DNA of 64,000 bases. Source: Leptasterias polaris. Its lineage: Eukaryota > Echinodermata > Asteroidea > Forcipulatida > Asteriidae. A program made the translations under genes and the position numbers. Within the stretch, counting starts at the first letter, position 1. Each line of letters opens with the position of its first letter. Under the pieces are notes generated by a model, which was not told where the DNA came from, searched no databases, and saw only the letters and a list, made by a program, of their open reading frames with translations. The stretch spans positions 1-64,000 of the forward strand of contig JAZGTN010000233.1 of assembly GCA_037783415.1 (NCBI GenBank), given 5' to 3'. Shown one piece after another: positions 54,136 to 64,000 of this stretch.

Positions 54136-55050
54136 TTGGCCCCGAATACGCATAAAACATATGCAGCGGGTATGAATAAATTTTGTCAATTTTTGCAACA
54201 AGGTCGGGTTTTAGAAAGTCCTGTGTCGGCTGACGTCATTCAGCGCTTTGTAGCTTGGTTATCCCTGCGTTTGTTTGCACCATCCACGATTTCAACTTAT
54301 ATTTCAGCCGTTGGGTTTTATCATAAGTCGCGAGGGTGGCCGGACCCGACTAATGCATTTTTGGTGTCAAAGTTACTTGAGGGCTGTAGGCGGCTGCGTC
54401 CTTTATCAGATACCCGTTTACCGATTTCCTTGCCTATTTTGTTGCAGACTATCCAAGCTCTTTCTGCGGTTTGCAAGACTGAATTTGAATGTTGTTTGTT
54501 CAAGGCAGTTTTCCTTTGTGCCTTTTTCGGGTTCATGCGGGTAGGTGAATTTGCAGCAGATTCTCGCCTGCGCGTGTTAACGATTTCTGACGTTCAGTTT
54601 TGTGGTGACAGAAAAGGTTGTCCGTCAGTGCTTATTTCATTCAAGCATGCGAAGAATAATCAGAGTGGCCCCCCGCAGATCATACGTTTAGAACAGTCTG
54701 ACAATGCAGCACTTTGCCCGGTTTTGGCTTTGCAAAGATTTGTTCACGCGCGCCCGGCGTGCGCAGGCCCTCTTTTTTGCCATTTTGATTGTGCCCCACT
54801 TACTAGGTTTCAATTCAACTCAGTATTGCAGAAAACACTTAATTTTGCGGGGATTCCAGGCGAGCGCATCCGTGCTCACTCCTTCCGCATTGGGGCTGCG
54901 TCCACGGCAGTGAGTGCAGGTGTCCCTTATGATGAAGTTTGTAGAATGGGTAGGTGGCGCTCCAATGCGGTAGATACATACATTCGCTCCGTAGTACCAG
55001 GTTCTGAAGTTTCAGGAACACCAGGTACAAGCTTTAATGCTTTATCCTAA
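54136..55050 (+). CDS. Ngaro tyrosine recombinase
   Basis: The frame stays open upstream to about 54061 and overlaps the end of RNase H, as in other DIRS-like elements; no certain ATG start. N-terminal SAM-like helices ('TYAAGMNKFCQFLQQ', 'STISTYISAVGFYHKSRGW'), then the catalytic domain: first arginine in 'FMRVGEFA', 'RAHSFRIGAASTAVSAG' with the H-x-x-R pair, 'MGRWRSNAVDTYIR' with the nucleophilic tyrosine. Integrates the circular DNA copy by site-specific recombination rather than making a duplication. Confidence 0.85.
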   Translation: MAPNTHKTYAAGMNKFCQFLQQGRVLESPVSADVIQRFVAWLSLRLFAPSTISTYISAVGFYHKSRGWPDPTNAFLVSKLLEGCRRLRPLSDTRLPISLPILLQTIQALSAVCKTEFECCLFKAVFLCAFFGFMRVGEFAADSRLRVLTISDVQFCGDRKGCPSVLISFKHAKNNQSGPPQIIRLEQSDNAALCPVLALQRFVHARPACAGPLFCHFDCAPLTRFQFNSVLQKTLNFAGIPGERIRAHSFRIGAASTAVSAGVPYDEVCRMGRWRSNAVDTYIRSVVPGSEVSGTPGTSFNALS

Positions 55051-55110
55051 TCAATTACCGTTCGTTTATGTTAACATGTACCTTATCCGTCACCCCAATC
55101 AATAGGTCCA

Positions 55111-55629
55111 GTTTGGATAATTGGCGACTCCATCGTTCGCTGGGCAGAAGGAAAAATGCATCTCCCTCGTCGGGTAATCTGGAAAGGGAAAAGTGGGGCG
55201 CGCATGGTTGATCTTGACTCGCTCATTCAGTCAATACCGGGTCCGCCCCCATCAGTCCTTGTTTGTCATATAGGCACCAACGATCTCACTGACGTTGATG
55301 CATTTTGCATGCGTCAGCGCATTACAGTGGCATTGCAGGCGTATGTTGCCCAATTTCCAACTACTAAAATAGTGTGGTCTCAGATTCTCCCTCGCGTCTT
55401 CTATTTTGGGGCGAAAAAATCACAACCTGCTATGGAGAAGAAACGGCGTGCCATTAACCGCTGGGCGCAAGCACAGTGCGCTAAACTAGGCGCTCATTAT
55501 TTGCCGCACCCACAATTTGTTTGGTCAGAAACGGCCTTGTACCGTTATGATGGCGTGCATTTGTCGACCCTGGGCACCAAACTCTTTTCTGACAATTTGC
55601 GTACCTGTGTTATTTCATTGGTATTTTAG
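55111..55629 (+). CDS. Ngaro SGNH/GDSL hydrolase-like protein
   Basis: Lies in the same frame as the recombinase but separated by two stops (55048 and about 55078). The first ATG is at 55156, yet the catalytic block I 'VWIIGDSIVRW' is upstream (55117-55149), so translation needs an upstream start or another mechanism. Block III 'CHIGTNDL' and block V 'YDGVHLS' are present: Ser, Asn, Asp and His of the SGNH set are all intact. Esterase-like activity is expected; its purpose in Ngaro elements is not established. Confidence 0.8.
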   Translation, partial: VWIIGDSIVRWAEGKMHLPRRVIWKGKSGARMVDLDSLIQSIPGPPPSVLVCHIGTNDLTDVDAFCMRQRITVALQAYVAQFPTTKIVWSQILPRVFYFGAKKSQPAMEKKRRAINRWAQAQCAKLGAHYLPHPQFVWSETALYRYDGVHLSTLGTKLFSDNLRTCVISLVF

Positions 55630-56908
55630 GTGTTTCTCCCTGTGGGACACGCGTTGCGCGTTTGGCGTTTTTTCACGGGATTGACACCGAAATGACACCG
55701 AAAATACAGAGTCTGGTTTTAATTAAATTCAATGTTTTACTTTTCAACAAACTTTTGCTTAATCAAGTTATCAGTAAACTTATAAATTAGTGACATGCAT
55801 TGTTATAAGAAGTTGTGATAGCGCTCTGATGTACCACAGGGGCTATTTCCGACCGTATGTGCCAAGGTGGAAACTCACAGCTTACTTGATTGTTTAAATT
55901 CATTGACTGTTTAATTTACATGTGTGATTACTATATTGTTCTTAAATTTAATTGGGCATAGTATGACCACAGGTTCGGGTCACGTGTGCCATTATTTGTT
56001 GCCCCCGTGTGCGTCAGTTAATACTGACAGGGTTCGGGTCAGAGGTACCCATTAGTTTGCCCCCGTGTGCAAACAGTTGTCAGATTTAATGCTGATATTT
56101 TTGGGGTCTGGTGTACCCCCGTTAATTTGTGCAATTTATTGTTAAGCTTTTATGTGCGGCAGGATAGCCAAACAGTTTCCGGCATCCGGCACAATTTTAT
56201 TTACGGAAATAAAAAACAGTTATCAAGGCTGTGACGTGAAATCAAACAATGACATGTTCCTTGGTTTCATTCGAATCTGCGTATAATAACACAATATTAA
56301 AGTGTCAATGGTTTTATTTATTGACATATTCATGAGTGCAACAGTTTAATATGTTTTAGTTTTTACGTTCACACTACCGGTGTGTGGTATTCACTGACTA
56401 ACAGTCAATATAGAGTGGTACAAGTACACCATAGATAATACACCAATGGCATCAAAGTTGAAAGCAGTACTGGCCATTGAGTGATGGATTTTTGGGGTGT
56501 GAAAATCAGCCCTGATGGTAACAAGACCAATTGGAAAGCTAATTGGTTACATGTAGATGTAGTTTGGGAACATCAACATTTTGAGATTAACAAAAATAAC
56601 AAATGGAAGAGTAGTACTGACTGTTTAATCAAAAACGAACACTTGATAAGCTTCTAACCCTAGCCCCAAGCCCTAACACCTTATTAGCTTACAGTCTTAA
56701 CTATAGTCCAATTGTTCCCGTTAACCACAATTTATTAACCGTAAAGTGTCTGGAAGGGCATTTTGCAACACGCCCCGCCCATGCCCCGCCCACCCATTCA
56801 CCCCCTTATCCCCAGCTAGGGAAAATGAAACTTGGAAGGACAGTTAAACGTGATAAAATGACCTATGTATATTCTATTTTGTTATAAAGTTCACCATTTT
56901 AAACTCAA
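55630..56908. other. Ngaro 3' region and flank
   Basis: Imperfect direct repeats near 55970-56100 ('GGTTCGGGTCA', 'GCCCCCGTGTGC' twice) are candidates for the Ngaro terminal repeats. No gene. Confidence 0.45.
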
Positions 56909-57097
56909 CAAATAAGTTAGTGGCCTGACGTTTCGACCCTAGCAGAGTCTTTCTCGAAGGCTAAAATGAAGGCTAGCCCTAGCCTTCGAGAAAGACTCTG
57001 CTAGGGTCGAAACGTCAGGCCACTAACTTATTTTTTGCATTTATACCACAGGTCCTTTTGGTTGGTAAGCAGTTTGCAACAGCTAATTCTATTTTCT
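56909..57097. mobile_element. Penelope-like tail insertion in inverted form, 14-bp target duplication
   Basis: Two copies of the Penelope 3' tail face each other: 56910-56963 and 56980-57033 are a perfect inverted repeat of about 54 bases around a 16-base spacer, followed by the normal tail to 57097. The 14 bases CATTTTAAACTCAA occur directly on both sides (56895-56908 and 57098-57111). The tail is the same as 14022-14137. Confidence 0.85.
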
Positions 57098-57111
57098 CAT
57101 TTTAAACTCAA

Positions 57112-58449
57112 TATGAAAACATGGTTAAAAATGTTGGCGGGTAAGCAAAATCTGCCCCCCCCCCCCCCCTTCCCAGGCCCTCCCTCTTCCATCCCCTATC
57201 CCTTTTACAGCTTCCACATAAAACCCCCTCTTGTCAATTATTAGAAATAATTGTAAGGCGTTTAGAATCGTATAACTAAAAAAAAAGAGATACGTTTATA
57301 ACTTCTGACTTGTCATTTAGAGTGTACACAGTGTGTCATGCAGGTTTTTCTTATCGCATTGCTTAGAGTAGTACATGTAAATGCTCCAACATGTTTGACC
57401 TTGTTGTAGACGAACGCAATAACATTTCCATTATTTTTTTTCAGATATCGAGTCAGTGACTTATTTTCAACAATTTAAGCATAATTTTTTAACCATAAAG
57501 AATAATTAAGTGCCCTTATAGGGCGCACCACACCAAATAAGCCAGAATTCATGCGCCAAGCTACTTATCATAATTTGTAAACCCACAACTTATTTTTAAT
57601 TACAACGTTTTGGGGGTCATTCAATTAATAGATTGTGTAAATATAAGAATCTATCACAACCCGGGGGTTCGGTGCTTCAACTTTTGAGGAGACTTGATCA
57701 ATTTAGGCGTTAAAGTTGGCCCTATTTGACAGGGAAAGTGGAGAAGTGCTTCCCGAAAACTGGCAGCAAGTCGGTTTTGGAAAACAAAAAAAAAATCATG
57801 TTTTTCTCTTCCATCCACCTTAATACACAAAACTTGCAAAAACTTATGTTTCATCTTTGTTGATGTATTTGTTTAATGTTATAATAACATCCTATTCCAG
57901 ACGTGAATTAAGGGCAAGCAATATTTTACTCAGGACTGTATGTAGATTTGATACATATACTTATGAACTTTTCCATCTTTGTTGACCCTTGGCAATTAAA
58001 ATCAAGAAGAGCTGGCAATGTTTTTATTTTTTATTATTGTAGTTGGATATCTGAACTATATTTCCACCAAGTTTGTTGACTCTCAGCCCTGCACTAATTA
58101 AGTTATGGTTAACTGCGTAGATGGCATATTTCCTTAGTAGAACTGTCAAGTGTTTTCCTAAAGCCTATATATCTACAGTGAAAATTTTCACACAATTGTT
58201 TTTTATTTCATCGTGAAGAGGACGATAAACTCTTTCTTTTGATGTATAAGTCGACAGAAATTGATGCAGTTTAAGGGAATTAACGGGGCTCTAACTGTAC
58301 GCCAGAAACATTACAAATTAACTCCCCGGAAGTGTCCATTTTGTGCTGAAACTAGTTGGTTACCGTACTCGGCCACTGTAAGATTTTTGAGCGAGCTGCT
58401 CCACCAGGTGTTATGGTCCCAGGTGGGGATCAAATAGCCAAGATTTGAG
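57112..58449. other. Right interior of the TTAA element
   Basis: No gene recognised; a C run at 57155-57169. Confidence 0.4.
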
Positions 58450-60059
58450 TTTAAATCGCTGACCCCCCACCTTGTAGATTTTTCAAGATTTTGCATGGTC
58501 TTCTCGTAAACGAACACTTAATTATAAACAAATCGAACGTAAGATTTTATTTCAGAGAGTCCAAGCAACGGAAGCGTGTTTTACAGTGCACATGCGTGGG
58601 GCTCGGTGGTGCTAACGCGACGGAAACCCCTAGCCAAGAAATGGATGTACAGGGAACTCATGAACATGTGGGAGGAGTAGGGAGCAAGACCACCAAGTAC
58701 ATCGTCATTGCGGGTTTGTCAGTCGGTACACCTCGCTGATCGAATCCGCTGTTTTAAAATCGCAACGTTTCAATGCTGTGTGTACGTTCCTTCCCCCGAT
58801 TTGTATAAATAATACAGAATTTCTTGGTAATTAAATAAGACATTGGAATACCACCTTTGTTATATTGACGGGTGCATTTAGTTTTTTGATTTTTTTTGTG
58901 ACAAAAGAAATGAATAAATTAAATACAACGGCTGGTAAAGCTTATAATTATGTTTGTCTTTTGTTTGTTTTTTGTTTTGTTTTCGATCTTTTTCCCGTTA
59001 ATTACGTGAGAATGTTTCATTAGAATATTTTTTTTTTTTTAATACAGAAATAATTGTCTATGATTCTACATTACTAAACTACGTAAACAGTTAACCGGTG
59101 TTTCCCTTTAAGCCTATTTAAAAACAATCACTATCATGATGCAACATAATTGTGTACAACCCTAATGTTGCTTAATTAATATTTTCTGGATTAAAATTAT
59201 ACATTGTCTTTGTTTTCATAGTTCCGGAACAAGCCTAATTGTTGTTACAATTCTTCTGATAGCAAAATCAACTCACTTATACTTTATAGTAAAAAATATA
59301 TATATTTTTTTTTAATTATATGTATTTGTCATCGCGAGGGGGGTAATGTATCTCGCCCGCGGTGTTCTATAAATGATAACTTTGGGCGAAGTTACGTCAC
59401 GACATAAAGAAGGAACGCCATATTCCGTAGTGTATCACTGCATTGGCCCTATTCGAAAACAAGCCTTCGGCATTTCATGCTCTTCTAAATAATTATAGAC
59501 TCACAGTAAGCCATACTATAATGGGATCAAAGTAATATGCTCCATCAATCGTGCTTGGTTTTAGCATTCAAGATGACCACTTTCGCTGCCAATCAATAAT
59601 GTTTCATTCACTAGCAGGCTGAGAAAATATCCAGGCTAATTTGCATTTCAAAAGATGCACGGTTGGGGTCGGTGCCTCACTGTCACTTTCAATAGTTACT
59701 CATTTGGAAAGATAATATTGTTGCCAAGGTAATTTGAATTGTTATGAATCAAGTCTCTCAACAACAAAACCACCAGCACCACCAAAAACAACAACAGCAG
59801 CAAACAAAATCAAAACATCTTGCCTGTATATCCGTACCACGAAGTGACCTATCTGTCAAAATTAATAATTTTTTGCAAATCGGGTTTTATACAAATTATT
59901 AATATACTCATTACTGTTAACATTTTCAGCAAGTTTGAATACCTAATACTTAATAGTTTCGTAATTACACTAATTAGTAAAAACGACGTGTCACTAGGGT
60001 TGCCGTTTTGTATTTCCACGAAGTGACCTATCTCGACGCGCCACTTCACCAATGATATA

Positions 60060-61612
60060 AGCCTTTTCGCAATCTCAGTGCGCATGCGCGGGAATTGCCT
60101 GCCGACGAGTTTCTGGAGATAAACAATACGCGGCATCGCGTAACGACGGCTAGTAATGAGTGATATTGTTTGTGAAGAAAGTAAATATAAATAACTGAGA
60201 ACAAATAAGACTTAATGGGTGCGTTCGATTAGCTTCCCCGGGTCGACCCCGGTCTGCTCATCCGGGTGAGCCCCTAACCATGAGCTAATCGAACGCCAAC
60301 TTCCCCAGCATTCACACCGATGCATCTTGGGACAGCCGACCGGAACTACTTCCATTTTGTGCCGTATGTCCGATACTTTCCGTGGATTCACGAAAACATC
60401 GTAAAATAATTATTCTCAAGGTAAAACTGCAACATTAAACAATTTGTACAACTCCACAGTGATACAAAGGTACCCGGCTTCGAATACAAAATACTTATTG
60501 CTCGCAAAAACGCTGTTGTAATGGCGAAAATGTGTGTCAAACTTCCTAAAATGTCCCGCTGAATTACAAACAAAATGGTGGCCATTGAGAAAGTTTTTCG
60601 CCCTGACGTCATGAACCAGTGGCAGCCCCAAGTGACCCGCTCCACAAGCAGGGCACTTGGGGCTGACCCGGGTGAGCCCCGCGAATGACGTCAAAGCTAT
60701 TCGAACGCACCGGGGGAAGACCTGGGTCGACCCGGGGAAGCTAATCGAACGCACCCATTGTGTATGAAATCAAGATATCGGTTTGCTCATGTCGGAGAGA
60801 CAGCTACTTACCTAGTTCTAAAATAATAGCACTTGACATCACAATGTCACAAATTTACTATTGCAAAAAACAAGAAATGTTTCAAAATATATGGTCTGCA
60901 CTATTTCAAACAGCTGCAAGTTAACCGTATATGTATATCTAAACATATGCAAACAATCAATTTTACCAAATATTGCACTACATGTACATAATGCTTTATA
61001 CGTTGTATGTTTGGCAAAAAAATTAACATAGTTGTGAAAATGTTACAATAAATGATATGAATTTCTGAAAATTTGAAATGTATTTACCAAGTGTTTACCA
61101 TGAGTAAAAATGTAAAAAAACAACGTAATACTGCAAATATAGTTAAACATGATAGGCAACATTTCAAGTCTATTGGCACACTCGTTTTTAATATGTTTAG
61201 AATAAGCTCGCTTGCCCAATGCCACCACTTTGGGCCATCAAAATTTCATTCATGCAAAAATTTACTTTTTCAATGGCCAACTAAATGTACCCCCCAAAAA
61301 TTGTCATGGTTTTTGTGTGTATTTGGGGCCCAACAGTAATTTCCAGTTTGCCAAGAAAATCCTTCAAAGCATCCTCATTCCAAAGTCTAATCTCTTCGAA
61401 AGTAAGTTCAGATGCATTTCCATCCATCATTCAGTGAAAAAACGGCGAAAAAACTTCATTTTCAGCGATACTATCAGGTCAATATTACGCGATTTGGCTA
61501 TTCACAATGTGCACGCTAGCACTAGTAGCTAGGGGCAACGCTGTTTGTTTATCTCCAATGACCTATGACCAAAGTACCACAATGCATTTCGCGCTGAGAT
61601 TGCGAAAAGGCT
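60060..61612. mobile_element. DNA transposon with AGCCTTTTCGCAATCTCAG ends
   Basis: Left AGCCTTTTCGCAATCTCAG; right, reversed, identical over 19 bases. TATA flanks both sides (60056-60059, 61613-61616), and the empty site ATGATATACAAAGCG is preserved in unit A near 35563. No transposase recognised; a second element is nested inside. Confidence 0.8.
60217..60756. mobile_element. Nested MITE with GGGTGCGTTCGATTAGCTTC ends
   Basis: Terminal inverted repeats of about 28 bases, GGGTGCGTTCGATTAGCTTC continuing CCCGGGTCGACC at both ends with small differences, 540 bases apart. Flanks AAT / ATT leave the target duplication unresolved; Harbinger- or hAT-like ends are both possible. No coding content. 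Confidence 0.75.
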
Positions 61613-62197
61613 TATACGAAGCGTTACACACACAGTTCAGCGTAGTTGTCCGTGTGCGCGTGTGTGACATTTCGCATTTTCACGAAGTAACCTATCTGGA
61701 AGCGGAGTATTTTCACGAAGTGACCTATCGCGATAGGTCTCAATATGCAATGTGTTTGTACACAACGCGCGCGCTGCGGGAAATACTCGCTTTCATTTTC
61801 ACGAAGTGACGTATGTGTTTAGGACTGTATTACTAATTAAAATAGTTGCAAGAATGAAAACACTCTGACAGTTATGCACGAATAAAGTATTCAGCTTTAT
61901 TTTTGTTTTAAAAAAATGAAACAAACTTGTTAAGAATACCCTGAAGCAGCAGTTTGAAAAATAGTGCAACTTCAATCGCAATTTTCTCCAAACACGTTTT
62001 GGGGGGCTGTGAACAAGATAGGTCACTTCGTGGTACGCGTGACGAAATTATGGAAGCAGTTTTCAATTGGGTCAAGTTGGGTCAACAAATCCTCTTGTGG
62101 TAACAATTAGACGACAATTGTTATTTTCCAACTAACAGGTCACTGCGTGGGAGTAGATTATGTTTGCGCTCGGCAACGCAACATTTTGTCAAGAGTG

Positions 62198-64000
62198 ATG
62201 GCCGTCTTTAGTAGTTTGATGTTCCTCCTGTTTGATATGTTTCTTGAGGTTTCATCATCTTATTGTGTTAGAGGGGCCTCGTACCAACCGATAGAGCACC
62301 ACGCCCTACTCAGCCAGTCCTTCATGAATATCTCGGGCATCTCTGCCGCAAGGTGTTCAGCTCGATGTCTCAGCCATCATGGATGTTTCTCTTTCAACTA
62401 CGATCACATCAATCGAGTCTGTCAGATGAACAACGAAACTGCTGAGCACGTACGCCACAACTTTCAAGAAATGAAATATTTTTCCTATTATGACGCAACT
62501 GCAAAACCAATGATCTGCCGGGTAGGTTTAATTCAACATATGTCATCCAAATGGTTACAAAATTGTAACTTTCACTAATGTAACGGGAATTCACAACAAA
62601 TTGATAAATTAAAGCTCATTATATAATTATTATTATTATATATATATTTTTTTTGGGGGGGGGTCAATGCCGTGAACAGCCTATTTTGAACGACTCAAAA
62701 TATTGGTACAGATTGTTTTCGCTAAAAAGGAGTTGTTGCAGTATTATCTAACTTCAATTTTAATAAAACATAGTTTTGGTGATGTTAGATGTAGTGTTGC
62801 AACTTCCTTTCAGAGCAATATTGTTGCCAGCAACGGGACAAGCACTACTCTGAAGACCTGCAGTAATCCCGGTAAGTCTTAATTGAATGAAAACATGTTT
62901 TTTGGTTTAAGAATACAACAAATCGTATTGTTTTATTACTCGGCCATTCAAATCCATTTGGTACCTGAGAGTACCTCCTGCCTTCCTTGTGTGGACACCA
63001 CTAGTAGCACTTTTATTTTATTTATTTTTTGCTCACTAAGTGCAAAATAAAACAATAATAATAATAACAACAACAACCACAACTAGAAATCAAGATTTTC
63101 GGTTGGTGGAACAAAAAGAAAAAAATATGATGATTTCATACAGAAATTACATGTCATATCCAAAGTTTGGTCGTAAACTCGTTAAACTTGCTACATGGGC
63201 CGTATAGGAAAGGTCAGAGTGGGGTATTTTATTTTAAATAACATTGCAAATTTGTAAAATTAAGAATTGTTGACATTTGGTTCAAGATATATGATTTTAT
63301 ATCAATTCCGGTGTGCCACATGGCTTAGTACTTGGTCCTACTCTCTGTCCTTTTTGTACTTGTCTTCATGTCCGGCGCTCTGAGCAACGAGCGTTATATT
63401 GGCGCCGTATGCACTTTAACGAGTGATTGATTGATGGGGGAGGGGCACTGTATTCCACCCTCGGTATTTATAGCAATAAAAAATGACGAAAGACCGAATA
63501 CAATGAGCTGCACACACCTATCGGACTTACATTCAACTTGAGTTTGAACATTTAATTATGTGAATTGAATCGTTTGAACATAATTTACACTATGACAATT
63601 TGGTATTTCGTGTCGAGTTTACTATAATAAAGAAACCTTAAATTTAATTTTAAAAATGAAAACATTGCCAATTGTCCAAATATTTTATGGACTTTTTGTG
63701 ACACAATAGTCAATATGCATAACAAATTCGAATCGCGCCCTCAGTTATCCACGAGGGTTTTAACTTAAATACAATTTTTAAATAATCTGGACACTGCAGA
63801 AACAATATCAACAATTTGTACATCCTAAATTTCCAGAGAAACTCGGTATTGAAGATGGTTCGATCCCCGATGAGAGCCTCTCCGCATCAAGTAACTATTT
63901 CGCATACCAAATGTCAACGACGGCTGGTGGCCGTCTCAACAAGCTACCGCCTGATGATCGTACAGTAGGAGCATGGAATCCTCATGTATCAGATACCAAC
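62198..64000 (+). CDS. PAN/apple-discoidin gene C, partial at window end
   Basis: Exon 1 62198-62521, exon 2 62814-62871, exon 3 from 63837 past the window end. Exon lengths 324 and 58 equal those of gene A, and all splice sites are conserved. Differences from gene A are few (for example PVEHHALIGHS becomes PIEHHALLSQS, and E becomes G in the exon 2 linker), so the duplication is recent. The frame is open throughout the visible part. Function as for gene A: secreted PAN plus discoidin protein. Confidence 0.85.

Larger units (their letters stand above)
51200..55629 (+). mobile_element. DIRS/Ngaro retrotransposon coding core
   Basis: In order: Gag-like protein, reverse transcriptase, RNase H, tyrosine recombinase, SGNH hydrolase. 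A tyrosine recombinase instead of a DDE integrase, with no methyltransferase, defines the Ngaro group; an SGNH frame is known in several Ngaro elements. The coordinates cover the coding core; split terminal repeats were not resolved, though imperfect direct repeats with 'GGTTCGGGTCA' and 'GCCCCCGTGTGC' occur at 55970-56100. Confidence 0.85.
49689..58517. mobile_element. TTAA-flanked DNA transposon, 8.8 kb composite
   Basis: Unit A has the uninterrupted site TATTAATTATAAAC (TTAA at 33983-33986). In unit C, TTAA occurs on both sides (49685-49688 and 58518-58521). The ends are related inverted repeats of about 60-70 bases sharing GAGAGGACCATGCA / GAGAAGACCATGCA and AAGGTGGGGGTCA. TTAA duplications are used by piggyBac and Kolobok elements; no transposase was recognised, so the class is open. 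Inside lie an Ngaro retrotransposon and a Penelope tail insertion. Confidence 0.7.
59835..62035. mobile_element. Inverted-repeat element, unit C copy, enlarged by an insertion
   Basis: Same TACCACGAAGTGACCTATCT ends and the same internal motif copies as 35345-35983, but split at 60060 by a 1553-bp DNA transposon. Confidence 0.65.
49342..64000. repeat. Tandem duplication unit C (runs off the window)
   Basis: 49342-49688 continues at 58518-64000 to match unit A from 33639 onward at high similarity; the intervening 8.8 kb is an insertion. A further insertion relative to A lies at 60060-61612. Confidence 0.8.

Overview
The window looks like AT-rich nuclear DNA of an invertebrate animal. It has spliced genes with GT-AG introns, long intergenic DNA, and many transposable elements. 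The element mix (Penelope-like retroelements, a DIRS/Ngaro element with an SGNH-hydrolase reading frame, hAT, MULE-like and TTAA-type elements, a tRNA-derived SINE, short elements ending in GGGCCCAATTTCAT) and the secreted/immune-type genes (PAN/apple plus discoidin, Ig receptors with ITIM-like tails, GT92 glycosyltransferase) fit a marine invertebrate deuterostome, most likely an echinoderm. This is inference from gene and repeat style; no species marker was seen.

Layout. 1-8 kb: a decayed GT92 glycosyltransferase gene interrupted by a hAT element with a perfect 8-bp target duplication, Penelope-like relics (one with a hammerhead-like core) and a minisatellite. 8.0-11.7 kb: one long uninterrupted reading frame for a large protein whose C-terminal half carries all the acidic landmarks of a FEN1/XPG-type PIN nuclease, followed by a tesmin/TSO1-like CXC cysteine cluster. 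12.4-14.1 kb: a 5'-truncated Penelope-like element (RT plus GIY-YIG). 14-20 kb: SINE, microsatellite, duplicated MITEs, foldbacks and a GACTCG-rich hAT MITE. 20-30 kb: a cluster of intronless Ig-superfamily membrane receptor genes. One is intact (648 aa, minus strand), one keeps only its 5' half (minus strand), one keeps only its 3' half with several lesions (plus strand), and there is a small relic of another. They share flanking non-coding blocks.

33.6-64 kb: a tandem triplication of a locus encoding a secreted PAN/apple-discoidin protein. Unit A (33639-44503) has a complete four-exon gene (283 aa) and a satellite-like array of about 1.15-kb units rich in TGACGTCA palindromes. Unit B (44504-49341) is decayed to the signal-peptide exon. 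Unit C (49342-end) has a second gene that runs off the window. Comparing the three units reveals empty sites and thus exact insertion boundaries: an 8.8-kb TTAA-flanked element in unit C that itself holds an Ngaro retrotransposon and a Penelope tail insertion; a 640-bp inverted-repeat element present in A and C but not in B; and a further nested DNA transposon in C.

How the genes work together: only the two receptor-like families suggest a shared theme, cell-surface or secreted recognition. The Ig proteins carry cytoplasmic ITIM/ITSM-like tyrosines, and the PAN-discoidin proteins are secreted and lectin-like. Most remaining sequence is mobile-element debris.
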